A stretch of 64,000 nt of DNA from contig QQND01000002.1 in NCBI GenBank assembly GCA_003402745.1, positions 1-64,000 on the forward strand, given 5' to 3'. Under the pieces are notes generated by a model. It worked only from the letters and a program-made list of their open reading frames with translations. It did not search any database and was not told the DNA's origin. This DNA comes from Verrucomicrobiota bacterium (GTDB lineage Bacteria; Verrucomicrobiota; Verrucomicrobiia; Chthoniobacterales; Chthoniobacteraceae). A program made the translations under genes and the position numbers. Positions 19,583 through 28,510 of this stretch are shown here, in pieces. The first letter of the stretch is position 1, and the number at the start of each line of letters is the position of its first letter.

Positions 19583-20992
19583 ATGCAAACGAGTCTTACG
19601 GAATGTCCCCAGCGTTCCGGCCATTTTCAAAGCGGGGCGTGGGCCCTGATCCGCTCGGGCCTTGCATTTCATGCCTTGGTGGCTGCTCTGTCTTTCCTTT
19701 GTTTCGCGGAGGCTTCCGCCCAAACGGGAAAGGACCTTTACGGTTCCGACATTTATTGGAATGCAACGCCCAACGATGTGAACAATCTGCTGCGAAAGAT
19801 GAAGTCGCAGACGGATGCAAACTTCCAGATGGAGGTGCGCACACTCGGGCAGATTAGCGAAAATCCAGAGCAGAACCCGGTTTTGTTCCGTTCTGGGCAT
19901 TACCACTTCTCGTACAGTCCGCAAGAGCGGGAGAAGCTCCGCAAATACATGCTCAACGGGGGCATGATGATTTACAACACGGGCCTAGGATCCAAGCCGT
20001 TCTACGACTCTGTGGTGGAGGAGCTCAAACAGATATTTCCAGAACAACAACTGCAAAAGCTCGCTCCGAATCACCCTATCTTTCATTCCCACTATGATCT
20101 CGACCGCGTCGAATACTCAAAGGCGGTCGCTGCATCTGGCTTTCGGGGAAACGAACCTTGGTTTGACGGGATAGAGGTGAACTGCCGTGTCGTTGCTCTT
20201 GTCTCGCGTTGGTGCATGGCCGTGGGTTGGCAGGGTGACGTGCAAGACGAGTGGCAGGCTTACAAACCGGATTCGGCGTTCAAGCTCGGGGTGAATATTC
20301 TATCCTATGCCTCCGCGATGCGGGCCTGGTCAAAAAACGCAGCACAGGCCATGCGTTTTGTTGACCGGCTTAAATCCTATTCCGACACGGTATCGGTCGC
20401 GCAGGTCTCCTACGATGGCATTTGGAAAACTCGCCACGCAGGGCTCGCTGTGATGCTCCAGACCTTCAACGCGCGAACGGGTATCCCAGTGAAGTTTGCG
20501 CTCAAGGAACTGCGTTTGACCGACCCTGCAATTTTCAATTCCCCGGTTATTTACATGACGGGCCATGAATCTTTCGAGTTGAAGCCGGAAGAAAAAGTGA
20601 TGCTCAAGAAATTTCTGGAGAACGGGGGATTTCTTTTTGGAGAGGCGTGCTGCGGGCGTAAGGGTTTTGACAAATCGTTCCGCGACATGATCCGCTCCGT
20701 GCTGCCTGATAAGCCACTGGAACGCATTCCTTTGTCGGCACAGCTTTTCAAGGAGCCCAACACGATTACAGCCGTCGGCGTCACCCCCACTTTGATGCAG
20801 GAGAGCGGCCAGGCGCGTGCCGAACCCACTCTTTTTGGGATATTGCTAAACGGCAATCTTGGAGTGATCTACAGTCCCTTTGGTCTCTCCGGGGGCTGGG
20901 AGATGAGCCAGTCCCCCTATGCGCGCGGGGTCAACGATGTGAGCGCCACGCAGATCGGGCAGAATGTCATGATGTACACGGTCACGCACTAA
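19583..20992 (+). CDS. DUF4159-like protein, first gene of the long + operon
   Basis: 469 aa; signal-like N-terminus; two similar halves with YMLNGGMMIYN and FLENGGFLFGEACCGRKGFDKSFRDM. Confidence 0.7.
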   Translation: MQTSLTECPQRSGHFQSGAWALIRSGLAFHALVAALSFLCFAEASAQTGKDLYGSDIYWNATPNDVNNLLRKMKSQTDANFQMEVRTLGQISENPEQNPVLFRSGHYHFSYSPQEREKLRKYMLNGGMMIYNTGLGSKPFYDSVVEELKQIFPEQQLQKLAPNHPIFHSHYDLDRVEYSKAVAASGFRGNEPWFDGIEVNCRVVALVSRWCMAVGWQGDVQDEWQAYKPDSAFKLGVNILSYASAMRAWSKNAAQAMRFVDRLKSYSDTVSVAQVSYDGIWKTRHAGLAVMLQTFNARTGIPVKFALKELRLTDPAIFNSPVIYMTGHESFELKPEEKVMLKKFLENGGFLFGEACCGRKGFDKSFRDMIRSVLPDKPLERIPLSAQLFKEPNTITAVGVTPTLMQESGQARAEPTLFGILLNGNLGVIYSPFGLSGGWEMSQSPYARGVNDVSATQIGQNVMMYTVTH

Positions 20993-21017
20993 CTTGGTTT
21001 CCTTTTTCAACCACCCC

Positions 21018-21680
21018 ATGAATCGTTTGTCGTTCGTTCTCGTCGCCCTGATATTGCCCGTAGCCGTGCCGGTAAAAGCGGCCACCTCGAATGGAAACGA
21101 ATTCGCGCTCGCGCTCAGCGAGGCAAAGGCACCGGCGGGACGCGCGGCGTTGATTCAAGATGCAAGCGGGCGCCCTCATTTCTTCCGGTACCTGCAAATT
21201 ATTGAAATGCAACAAGTGACAGAGGAAGGAAAGGCGGGGTTTAGGATTTCTGCTTTTGAACCGTCGTCCTACATGGATGTGGTGTTCACCGTCTCCATGC
21301 CGGTCTCTCTTTCCATTCTTAAAGCAGATCCTGTCACGAAAGTTGGCGACGCGATCGCAGTCACCGGCAAAGTTCTAGGAGTGGATTCTGGGAAAAATGC
21401 GGTTCTGCTTGGGGAGCCTATTGTACGACAGAAGGATCGTTTGAGTCCGAAAATTGGCAAGGAATTGCTGAGCGAGGTCAATCCGGGAGCGACGTTCTAC
21501 AGCTACACCGAGGGGCCGCGGCCCGTCAAACTCGAGGCGCGGGATCGCGATTTGCTTCAGCACCGGGATCGCGTAATGGCGGCGGGCGGACCGAAGGCGT
21601 GGTTTGACTTTTTGGAGACGGAAATAGCCAAGCGCAAGCAGGAGCGTGCCGCGGTACTCAAGGGGAGCGGCCAGCCGTGA
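21018..21680 (+). CDS. Secreted protein of unknown function
   Basis: ORF 20994-21680; likely start MNRLSFVLVALILPVAVPVKA at 21018; stop overlaps the next start. Confidence 0.6.
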   Translation: MNRLSFVLVALILPVAVPVKAATSNGNEFALALSEAKAPAGRAALIQDASGRPHFFRYLQIIEMQQVTEEGKAGFRISAFEPSSYMDVVFTVSMPVSLSILKADPVTKVGDAIAVTGKVLGVDSGKNAVLLGEPIVRQKDRLSPKIGKELLSEVNPGATFYSYTEGPRPVKLEARDRDLLQHRDRVMAAGGPKAWFDFLETEIAKRKQERAAVLKGSGQP

Positions 21681-22504
21681 ATGCCTACTTGATAGCAACT
21701 TACCGGCAGTCCTGGAAAGCCAGCCGGTTTGTATTCGTCCTGTTTCTTGTAACGATCGGCGGCACTGTTCGGGCCGCAGATGAAGACGGGTTGGTTGGTC
21801 TTTGGAAGCAGCATATGACGGCGCGTGACGACCACGAGGCTGTGATTGCCGGCTGTCGCGCATTTTCTGCGACCCATGCCAGCGATCCATTGCTGCCCGT
21901 TGCGCGGGGAATCGAAGCGTGGCGAACACTGTGTGCGGGCAAACGGGAAGAAGCCCTAGCCATGTATGAGGCCGACTTGGTGCTTCCGTCTTCGCCTATG
22001 AACGAATGCGCTCGCCGGCTTGCGAGCGGATGGATGACCCGGTTCGATCGAGAAAAAGTCGCAGCCTCGCTCCAGGCCTATTACCGCAAGGAGGTTTCGT
22101 ATCCCAAAGAGCTTGCGCAGATCACAGCGCATCCTCAGTTAAAGCACGAAGCCCAGCCTCCGGAGACGGATCGTTTCGGAAAAACGTGGAACTACACGCT
22201 CACGGGTTTTGAGAAACTCAAGGGGCTGACAGATCAGAAATACTCCCTGCGCAGTTCCGTGCTTGGCGATCTCTCGGAATTAAAAGTTGCCGAAAGGCTG
22301 CCATACGGAGCGCGGATTACGGCGGTGCCGCAGCGTGTGATTACCTTGCCGGGCAACACAGAGGCCGTGAGTTTCAGCCTGGGCACGACCTCCTTGCTCA
22401 GCATGCTGGGCCCTGGAGTCGGCGACCTGCATCTTGCGTTCATTGGCACTAAAATCATCGTGGTTTGCGACCACACCTATTGGAAAATTTTCCCTCGCCC
22501 CTGA
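21677..22504 (+). CDS. Secreted protein of unknown function (GTG start)
   Basis: 275 aa; GTGA overlap with the previous gene and TGATG overlap with the next. Confidence 0.6.
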   Translation: MNAYLIATYRQSWKASRFVFVLFLVTIGGTVRAADEDGLVGLWKQHMTARDDHEAVIAGCRAFSATHASDPLLPVARGIEAWRTLCAGKREEALAMYEADLVLPSSPMNECARRLASGWMTRFDREKVAASLQAYYRKEVSYPKELAQITAHPQLKHEAQPPETDRFGKTWNYTLTGFEKLKGLTDQKYSLRSSVLGDLSELKVAERLPYGARITAVPQRVITLPGNTEAVSFSLGTTSLLSMLGPGVGDLHLAFIGTKIIVVCDHTYWKIFPRP

Positions 22505-23454
22505 TGGAAGCGTCGCCTCAACCTCAGGCAAAATCGGATGCGAATGAACCTGCCAAGGCGGGCATCGCCGCATTTTTGAATCCCGCTGAGATGCACAAGC
22601 TTGGCCGTCTTTTGCTTCTTTCGCGAAACAAGGTGGAGGGCAATCTGGCTGGCGCACACCGCAGTCCTTTACGCGGTCCAAGTTCGGAGTTTGCGGACCA
22701 CAAAAGCTACGGTATCGGGGATGAGACCAGGCACATTGATTGGCGTGTTTTCGCGCGTACTGACAGGTATTTTATTAAGCGCTATCAGGACGAGACGAAC
22801 CTCCGCGTGTACCTGGTCCTCGACCGCAGCGCCTCGATGAATTACGCTTCAGGCGACTGGCCTACAAAGTTTCAATTTGCCAGCCGTCTTGCCGCTGCGG
22901 TGGGCTACGTGATTGTAAAAGCGCGCGATTCGATCGGGCTTTTTCTGCATGGAGAGAAGGTGGATGTGCGAATGGACGTCGGGAATTCATTCCAGCACCT
23001 GAACAACCTACTCAAGCATGTGCAGTCGCATCCGCCTGGAGGAGGTTCGGATGTGGCAAAGACCCTGCATGAAATCGCCGCGTCCATCCGGCGGGGTGCG
23101 CTCGTCGTGGTGATCTCCGATCTCCTTGGTGATGAGGAGGAAATCGTCAAGGCACTGGCGCATCTGCGCAAGCAGCGCCACGATGTGATTTTATTTCAAA
23201 CGCTTGATCCTGCGGAGCTAGACCTCAGTTTACTTAAGCCCTGCGAATTGCAGGACATGGAGACGGGGGAGGAACTGGCGGTAAATCCAAGGGTGCTTGC
23301 GGAGGAGTATCAGGAGGTTTTTGGAAAGTTTCTCGAGCATTACAAGAAAGCCTGCGCGGGCATGAACATCGACTACCGGATCGTTCCAACTAATCAGCCG
23401 CTGGAATCTTTCGCGCGTGTTTACCTGTCGGAGCGGCGCCGGCTTTCCCGCTGA
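22504..23454 (+). CDS. DUF58-family protein (MoxR-associated)
   Basis: LAGAHRSPLRGPSSEFADHKSYGIGDETRHIDWRVFARTDRYFIKRYQDETNLRVYLVLDRSASM is the DUF58 core. Confidence 0.92.
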   Translation: MEASPQPQAKSDANEPAKAGIAAFLNPAEMHKLGRLLLLSRNKVEGNLAGAHRSPLRGPSSEFADHKSYGIGDETRHIDWRVFARTDRYFIKRYQDETNLRVYLVLDRSASMNYASGDWPTKFQFASRLAAAVGYVIVKARDSIGLFLHGEKVDVRMDVGNSFQHLNNLLKHVQSHPPGGGSDVAKTLHEIAASIRRGALVVVISDLLGDEEEIVKALAHLRKQRHDVILFQTLDPAELDLSLLKPCELQDMETGEELAVNPRVLAEEYQEVFGKFLEHYKKACAGMNIDYRIVPTNQPLESFARVYLSERRRLSR

Positions 23455-23463
23455 TTTCCAGCC

Positions 23464-25626
23464 ATGTTTCTCGCACCGCTTTTTTTGATTGCAGCAGTCG
23501 TCGGCGCGACAATGCCTTTTTTTCTGCACCTCATGCAGAACCGAAAGAGGTTGCGCCTACCGTTTCCCACGGTGCGCTTTCTCAGGAAGGCGGAGAAGAA
23601 CACCTCCCGGAGGATCCGCTTGGAGAATATTTTTCTGTGGCTACTGCGCACGCTGATCATGGTGCTTTTGGGCTCGGCGTTTGCGATGCCGATGATTCGC
23701 AGCGGTGGTGTGGGCTGGTTGGGAGAAGCGCCGCGCGATATTGCCATCGTGTTGGATGCCTCTTACAGCATGGGGTATCAGGTTGGAAAGGGTACGGTGT
23801 GGGACAAAAGCATCGACTCAGCGGTGGCTATCCTTGAGGGGCTGCGCGACCCCGATCGGTTTTGCATTTTTCTTGCACGCGATCAGCCCGAGGCAGTTTT
23901 TGCAGAGCCGGTATCCAATAAACAGGAGGGAATTGCGCGCCTTCGCACGCTGCAGCCGGGGCAGACAAGCTCTAGGGTCGTACCTGCTGTTAATGCTGCG
24001 ATGAAAGCGCTTCTCAAGGCGGACCCACTGCGAGAGCACGAGATTCACATCATCACCGACAATCAGGCTTTGCCGTGGCGCAACCTTAACAGCGGAGGCC
24101 TCGAAGCGCAGATTGAAGCCAAGACGGCTGTGTTCGTTTCGCTACTTGGCGTTTCGGCCCCGGAAAATACCGCGATAGTTTCCTTGGATCTTCAGCCGCC
24201 GGTGGTACGCAAGGGCGCTGAAATGCGTGCCGTGGTGAAGCTTCGGCATACTGGCCGGCCGGTGGACACCGCCCTTTCCCTTTTTATTGATGATCGGGAA
24301 ATCAGCCGCAGACATGTGAATGCCGCAGATACAGACTCTGCAGAGCCGAGCTTTACGATGCCATTGCTCGAGGTTGGGGTGCACGCAGCCCGCATTCAGA
24401 CTCCGGATGACAATCTGCAGGCCGACAACGTATTTTATTTTCTGGTGAAGGTTCAGGAGCAGATGCCGTCTCTTATCGTTGGCTCCGAAAGCGAGACGTT
24501 ATTTTTGCGGACCGCTTTGCGCACAGGGTTCGGGGGTGAGAACTCGATTGAAGCGACTACTCCCGAACGGATGACGGAAAAGCCGTTGTCTCGCTACGCG
24601 AGTGTGGTGCTTTGCAACGCACTGCCTCTTTTTGGCCAGGCAATTTCTGCGGTGGAATCGTATGTAAAGTCGGGTGGCGTGTTGGTGGTTTTTCCAGGGA
24701 TGGGCGCGAAACCGGAAGCCTATGTTTCCTGGACCTGTCTGCCGGGCGTCCCCAGCCGCGTTGAGGATCTGCCGTTATCGCAGCGCAACCGCGTGCTTAC
24801 CTGGGATCAACCGCAGCATGCCCTTGTGCGGAACTTGCGCGAGGGAATTGGGATTCCTTCAATTTCCATCCGACGCAGACTGGCCTTCGACACCCTGCAG
24901 GAAGGGGCGCAGCGGCTGGTTTCCATGGGAGCCAACCAACCTTTTCTCTTGGAGCGGCCCTTTGGCGCCGGTCGTGTTCTTTTGTTTGCGGTCTCGGGGG
25001 ATAGCGCGTGGAGCGATTTTCCGCTCTCGCCTTTTTTCCTGCCGCTTTTGTTGCAATGCGCCGAGTATGGTGGGGGCGTTGGTTCGAAAACGCCCTTTGA
25101 GTGGGCGACAGACTATTTGCCGCTGAGCGATCGTTTTCCGGATTTGAAAACACCCCCCACGTTGAAGGCTCCCGATGGGCAGCCGGTTTCAGTGCGGGCC
25201 TCTGTGCTTGAAGGGCGGACGGTGTTAAATGCAGAAAACCTGTTGTTGCCTGGCTTTTATGCGCTGACTTCGCCTGAAAGTCCCGAGGGGAAGCCAGTGC
25301 TGGCCGTTAACATACTGAGGGAGGAATCGGACCTGACACCGACTGCTGAAGCGGAGGTACAAAAACAGCTTGGGATTGAAAATGCGGCTTTTGCGTACGA
25401 CCTGGAGACACTGCGAACGCTCATTGAGGAGCATCGCTTGGGGCGCACTTTTGGCGAGCACCTGCTTTGGCTGGCGCTTCTTTTGATGGCCGTTGAGTTT
25501 GTTTGCGCAAACATTCTGGGCCGTTCCAAGGGCGGGGGCCGCGATTTGAGCGGGTCCCAAGAAAGCATTGGGATAGGGAGTGGGGCGCGGTTTTTAAGAA
25601 ACGAATCTGCGGGGGCGGAGGGCTGA
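23464..25626 (+). CDS. BatA-type membrane protein with VWA domain
   Basis: N-terminal FLAPLFLIAAVVGATMPFFLHLMQNRKRLRLPFPTVRFL; MIDAS-like IAIVLDASYSMGY; C-terminal TM. Confidence 0.88.
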   Translation: MFLAPLFLIAAVVGATMPFFLHLMQNRKRLRLPFPTVRFLRKAEKNTSRRIRLENIFLWLLRTLIMVLLGSAFAMPMIRSGGVGWLGEAPRDIAIVLDASYSMGYQVGKGTVWDKSIDSAVAILEGLRDPDRFCIFLARDQPEAVFAEPVSNKQEGIARLRTLQPGQTSSRVVPAVNAAMKALLKADPLREHEIHIITDNQALPWRNLNSGGLEAQIEAKTAVFVSLLGVSAPENTAIVSLDLQPPVVRKGAEMRAVVKLRHTGRPVDTALSLFIDDREISRRHVNAADTDSAEPSFTMPLLEVGVHAARIQTPDDNLQADNVFYFLVKVQEQMPSLIVGSESETLFLRTALRTGFGGENSIEATTPERMTEKPLSRYASVVLCNALPLFGQAISAVESYVKSGGVLVVFPGMGAKPEAYVSWTCLPGVPSRVEDLPLSQRNRVLTWDQPQHALVRNLREGIGIPSISIRRRLAFDTLQEGAQRLVSMGANQPFLLERPFGAGRVLLFAVSGDSAWSDFPLSPFFLPLLLQCAEYGGGVGSKTPFEWATDYLPLSDRFPDLKTPPTLKAPDGQPVSVRASVLEGRTVLNAENLLLPGFYALTSPESPEGKPVLAVNILREESDLTPTAEAEVQKQLGIENAAFAYDLETLRTLIEEHRLGRTFGEHLLWLALLLMAVEFVCANILGRSKGGGRDLSGSQESIGIGSGARFLRNESAGAEG

Positions 25627-25641
25627 GAAGGTGATTGAGGT

Positions 25642-27846
25642 ATGATTGTCTTGGAGCACACTTTTCCGCTTTGGGCGATTGTGGTGATCATCACGATGGC
25701 GCTCGGGCTTGGGCTGTGTACTGCATGGTTGTTTTTGCAGCGGCGGGTTATCAACGCTGTTCTCGTGTTTTTCTATGTTCTTGTGCTTGGAGGGATGGCG
25801 TGGTGCATGTTGCTGCCAGGCATCCGGAACACGTTCACGCAGGTGCGGAAGCCGCGTTTCATCGTGGCCTTGGATACTTCGCAAAGCATGGCGCTGACTC
25901 CCTCGCCGGAGGTTCCGAGTCGGTGGAAGGTTGCACAGGAAGCGCTCAAGCGCCCCTGGTTTTCGACGGTAGCGGGTGAGTGTGAGGTCGAGTTTTTCCC
26001 GTTCGATATTGAGCTTTCTGAGAACACTCGCATTTCTGAGGCGGGTTCGCTCAAGCCCGAGGGAGCTGCCACGCGGTTGCGCCAAGCTTTGAAAAAAATT
26101 GCTGAACATTCCGCAGGTTTGAATGTAGCGGGGATGTTACTTCTGAGTGACGGAATGGACACAGGGGAGGCTCTGGACGACTGGGCGGGGGTGTCTCAGC
26201 CTTTCCCAGTTTACACGGTGCGGTTGGAGCCCCCGGGAGGATGGAAGCAGGATCCGGATGTGCGGATTGATGCCGTGACAACCTCGCGTCGGGTGACGCT
26301 CGGATGGAAGTCCGAGTTGAAAGTGAAGGTCTCCGGGCAGGGGACCCGCGGCGCTTCCGTGGCCGTGCAGTTGTATGAAAATGGCGCGCTGCTGAGCGAG
26401 GTTCCAACACAAATTCCCGATGAAGGCGGCGAAAGGGAAATTACTTTTGAGTTGGACCATCCAAAAATGGGTGCGTTTCAGTATCGCGTTTTTGTGCCGC
26501 CACTCAGCGGTGAAAAAAACAAAGAAGACAACGAGCAGTTAGTGAGTGTCGAGGTTGTGGATGCCAAAAACCGCCTGCTGTATCTGGAGGGTGTTCCACG
26601 CTGGGAATACAAGTACGTCCGGCGCATGCTTCTGGCGGAACGTCAGATTTCCCCGATCATTTTTTTCACTGGGCCAGACGGCGCGCCTCACGGGGGCACG
26701 CCTGTCGGGAACGTCACCGCTGACATGACGCCCCAGCAGTTGGCCTACTTCAAAATCATCATGCTCGGGAACATCGATGCCAAGGAACTCGGCGCCGCTC
26801 GGGCAAAGAACTTGGTCAAGTTTGTGGAGGAGGGCGGAAGTCTTATTTTGCTCGGTGGCGCGAAGGGTTGGAGTGCTGGAGGTTTGGCGGAGACGGATCT
26901 GGGTAAGATTTTGCCGGTGCGTGGTGTCGATGTGAAGACCCTAGAAGGCGAAAAGCCGTATCCGGTCAAACTCAGCGAAGCGGCGCGCGGTCACCCGGCG
27001 TTTGCGGGTGACGCGGCGTTTTGGCAGAACATTCCTCCTGTTCTGTCGCTCTTTACTGGGTTCACCTTGTCCTCTGGGGCAGAGACGCTGGTGACGGCGG
27101 ACACCCCCTCGGGACAGCAACCGGTGGTGGCAACTCAGCGCTTCGGACAGGGCAAAGTAACGGCGATCCTTACCGACTCGCTGTGGCGCTGGCAGCTTGG
27201 ACCGGAGGCAGGCAAAGCGCGGCCTTACGAACGGTTTTGGACGCAGTTGATTTCGTGGCTGCTTCCCAGACAGGAGGCTCTAGACGGCATGCGCCTCGAG
27301 TTTTTCGCAGATCGGGACCAGATTTTCCTCGGCGAAGCCATTGATTTGAATGCGCGCTTTGGGACTGATGAGCTTTCAAAACCCGACAGCGTTGAGGCGA
27401 AAATTACGCTGCCCGACAAGCGCGAGGTGCCTTATCGCATGGCCCCGCAGTTGGTGAGTCTGCCTTCCGGAAAGAGTTTTCCTGGGTTTACGGTTTCATT
27501 CTCTGCAACGCAGCCTGGTCTCTATAACGTGAGCGGTTCGGCGAAAATGAAGGGTCAGACTTACGCCAGTGAGCCGTTCAGTTTCTTTGTAAAACCGCAC
27601 TCGCCGGAAACGGTCCCGCGGCCTGGAAAAGTAGAGGTGTTGCAGGCGATTTCTGCGGCAAGTGGAGGACGGTTTTTCGACTCGCTTGAGGATCTCAATG
27701 AGCATCTTGGAAAGCTTCAGTTTCACAGCAGCGAACAGAAGCTTTCAGACTACAGAACCCTCTGGCGTGAATGGCCCTCTGTGATCGTTCTGATGACTTT
27801 GCTTGCCGCCTCGTGGGGCTTGAGGAAAAGCCAAAATATGCCGTGA
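25642..27846 (+). CDS. Membrane VWA / glutamine amidotransferase-like protein
   Basis: 734 aa; N-terminal TMs, FIVALDTSQSMAL (VWA), LVKFVEEGGSLILLGGAKGWSAGGLAETDLGKILPV. Confidence 0.82.
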   Translation: MIVLEHTFPLWAIVVIITMALGLGLCTAWLFLQRRVINAVLVFFYVLVLGGMAWCMLLPGIRNTFTQVRKPRFIVALDTSQSMALTPSPEVPSRWKVAQEALKRPWFSTVAGECEVEFFPFDIELSENTRISEAGSLKPEGAATRLRQALKKIAEHSAGLNVAGMLLLSDGMDTGEALDDWAGVSQPFPVYTVRLEPPGGWKQDPDVRIDAVTTSRRVTLGWKSELKVKVSGQGTRGASVAVQLYENGALLSEVPTQIPDEGGEREITFELDHPKMGAFQYRVFVPPLSGEKNKEDNEQLVSVEVVDAKNRLLYLEGVPRWEYKYVRRMLLAERQISPIIFFTGPDGAPHGGTPVGNVTADMTPQQLAYFKIIMLGNIDAKELGAARAKNLVKFVEEGGSLILLGGAKGWSAGGLAETDLGKILPVRGVDVKTLEGEKPYPVKLSEAARGHPAFAGDAAFWQNIPPVLSLFTGFTLSSGAETLVTADTPSGQQPVVATQRFGQGKVTAILTDSLWRWQLGPEAGKARPYERFWTQLISWLLPRQEALDGMRLEFFADRDQIFLGEAIDLNARFGTDELSKPDSVEAKITLPDKREVPYRMAPQLVSLPSGKSFPGFTVSFSATQPGLYNVSGSAKMKGQTYASEPFSFFVKPHSPETVPRPGKVEVLQAISAASGGRFFDSLEDLNEHLGKLQFHSSEQKLSDYRTLWREWPSVIVLMTLLAASWGLRKSQNMP

Positions 27847-27884
27847 TTAGAATAAGCGCTTCGAGTAAAATACAGGCTCCATCC

Positions 27885-28496
27885 ATGCGTTTTTCCCTCC
27901 CCTTCTTTTTTTTCGCTGCGCTTGCGCTCCAGGCGGCTCCGCCCGGTCCCGCGGGACCGTCCATCATCGAGAATGGCAGCTTTGATGACCCGGTTGATCC
28001 GCTGAAGGGATGGATTGTCGACTATGCGTTTACAGGGAACTCGAACTACATTGGAAACAAATCACATGTTTCCATCGCGACCGAGGGGGTGCGTAAAAAT
28101 GTCGTGCAGTTTGGTTCTGCCGGCGATGCGGGAGTGAAGATGGAGTGTCGAAGTTTCGTACTCGAGCGTGGGTTCAAGTACACCTGCACGTTGGACATCA
28201 AGGGTGGGGGCTACCGGATTTACTTTGCAGGATATCAGTTTGCGCCAGGAGTGCGTCCGCATGAGAGTCCCGATCTTGGGGAGCTTCGGATGATTTATCA
28301 GAGCAAGGCAGCTGTCGGGTCCAGCGCTGAATGGAAGCAGGAGAAGTTGGAGCTTCCGGGGGTGACGCTCTCGCAGCAGGCAATCGACCATTTGAAGAAA
28401 GTACGTTACCTCACGGTGTATATTTGGATGGCGAAGCCTGGTTGTGTCGACAACGTAAACATCGTGAAAACGGCAGATCCGGCAATGAATTTTTAA
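27885..28496 (+). CDS. Secreted carbohydrate-binding-like protein, unknown function
   Basis: ORF 27771-28496; likely start MRFSLPFFFFAALALQAAP at 27885; IIENGSFDDPVDPLKGW is typical of jelly-roll domains. Confidence 0.55.
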   Translation: MRFSLPFFFFAALALQAAPPGPAGPSIIENGSFDDPVDPLKGWIVDYAFTGNSNYIGNKSHVSIATEGVRKNVVQFGSAGDAGVKMECRSFVLERGFKYTCTLDIKGGGYRIYFAGYQFAPGVRPHESPDLGELRMIYQSKAAVGSSAEWKQEKLELPGVTLSQQAIDHLKKVRYLTVYIWMAKPGCVDNVNIVKTADPAMNF

Positions 28497-28510
28497 GCAA
28501 GGTATTCGTT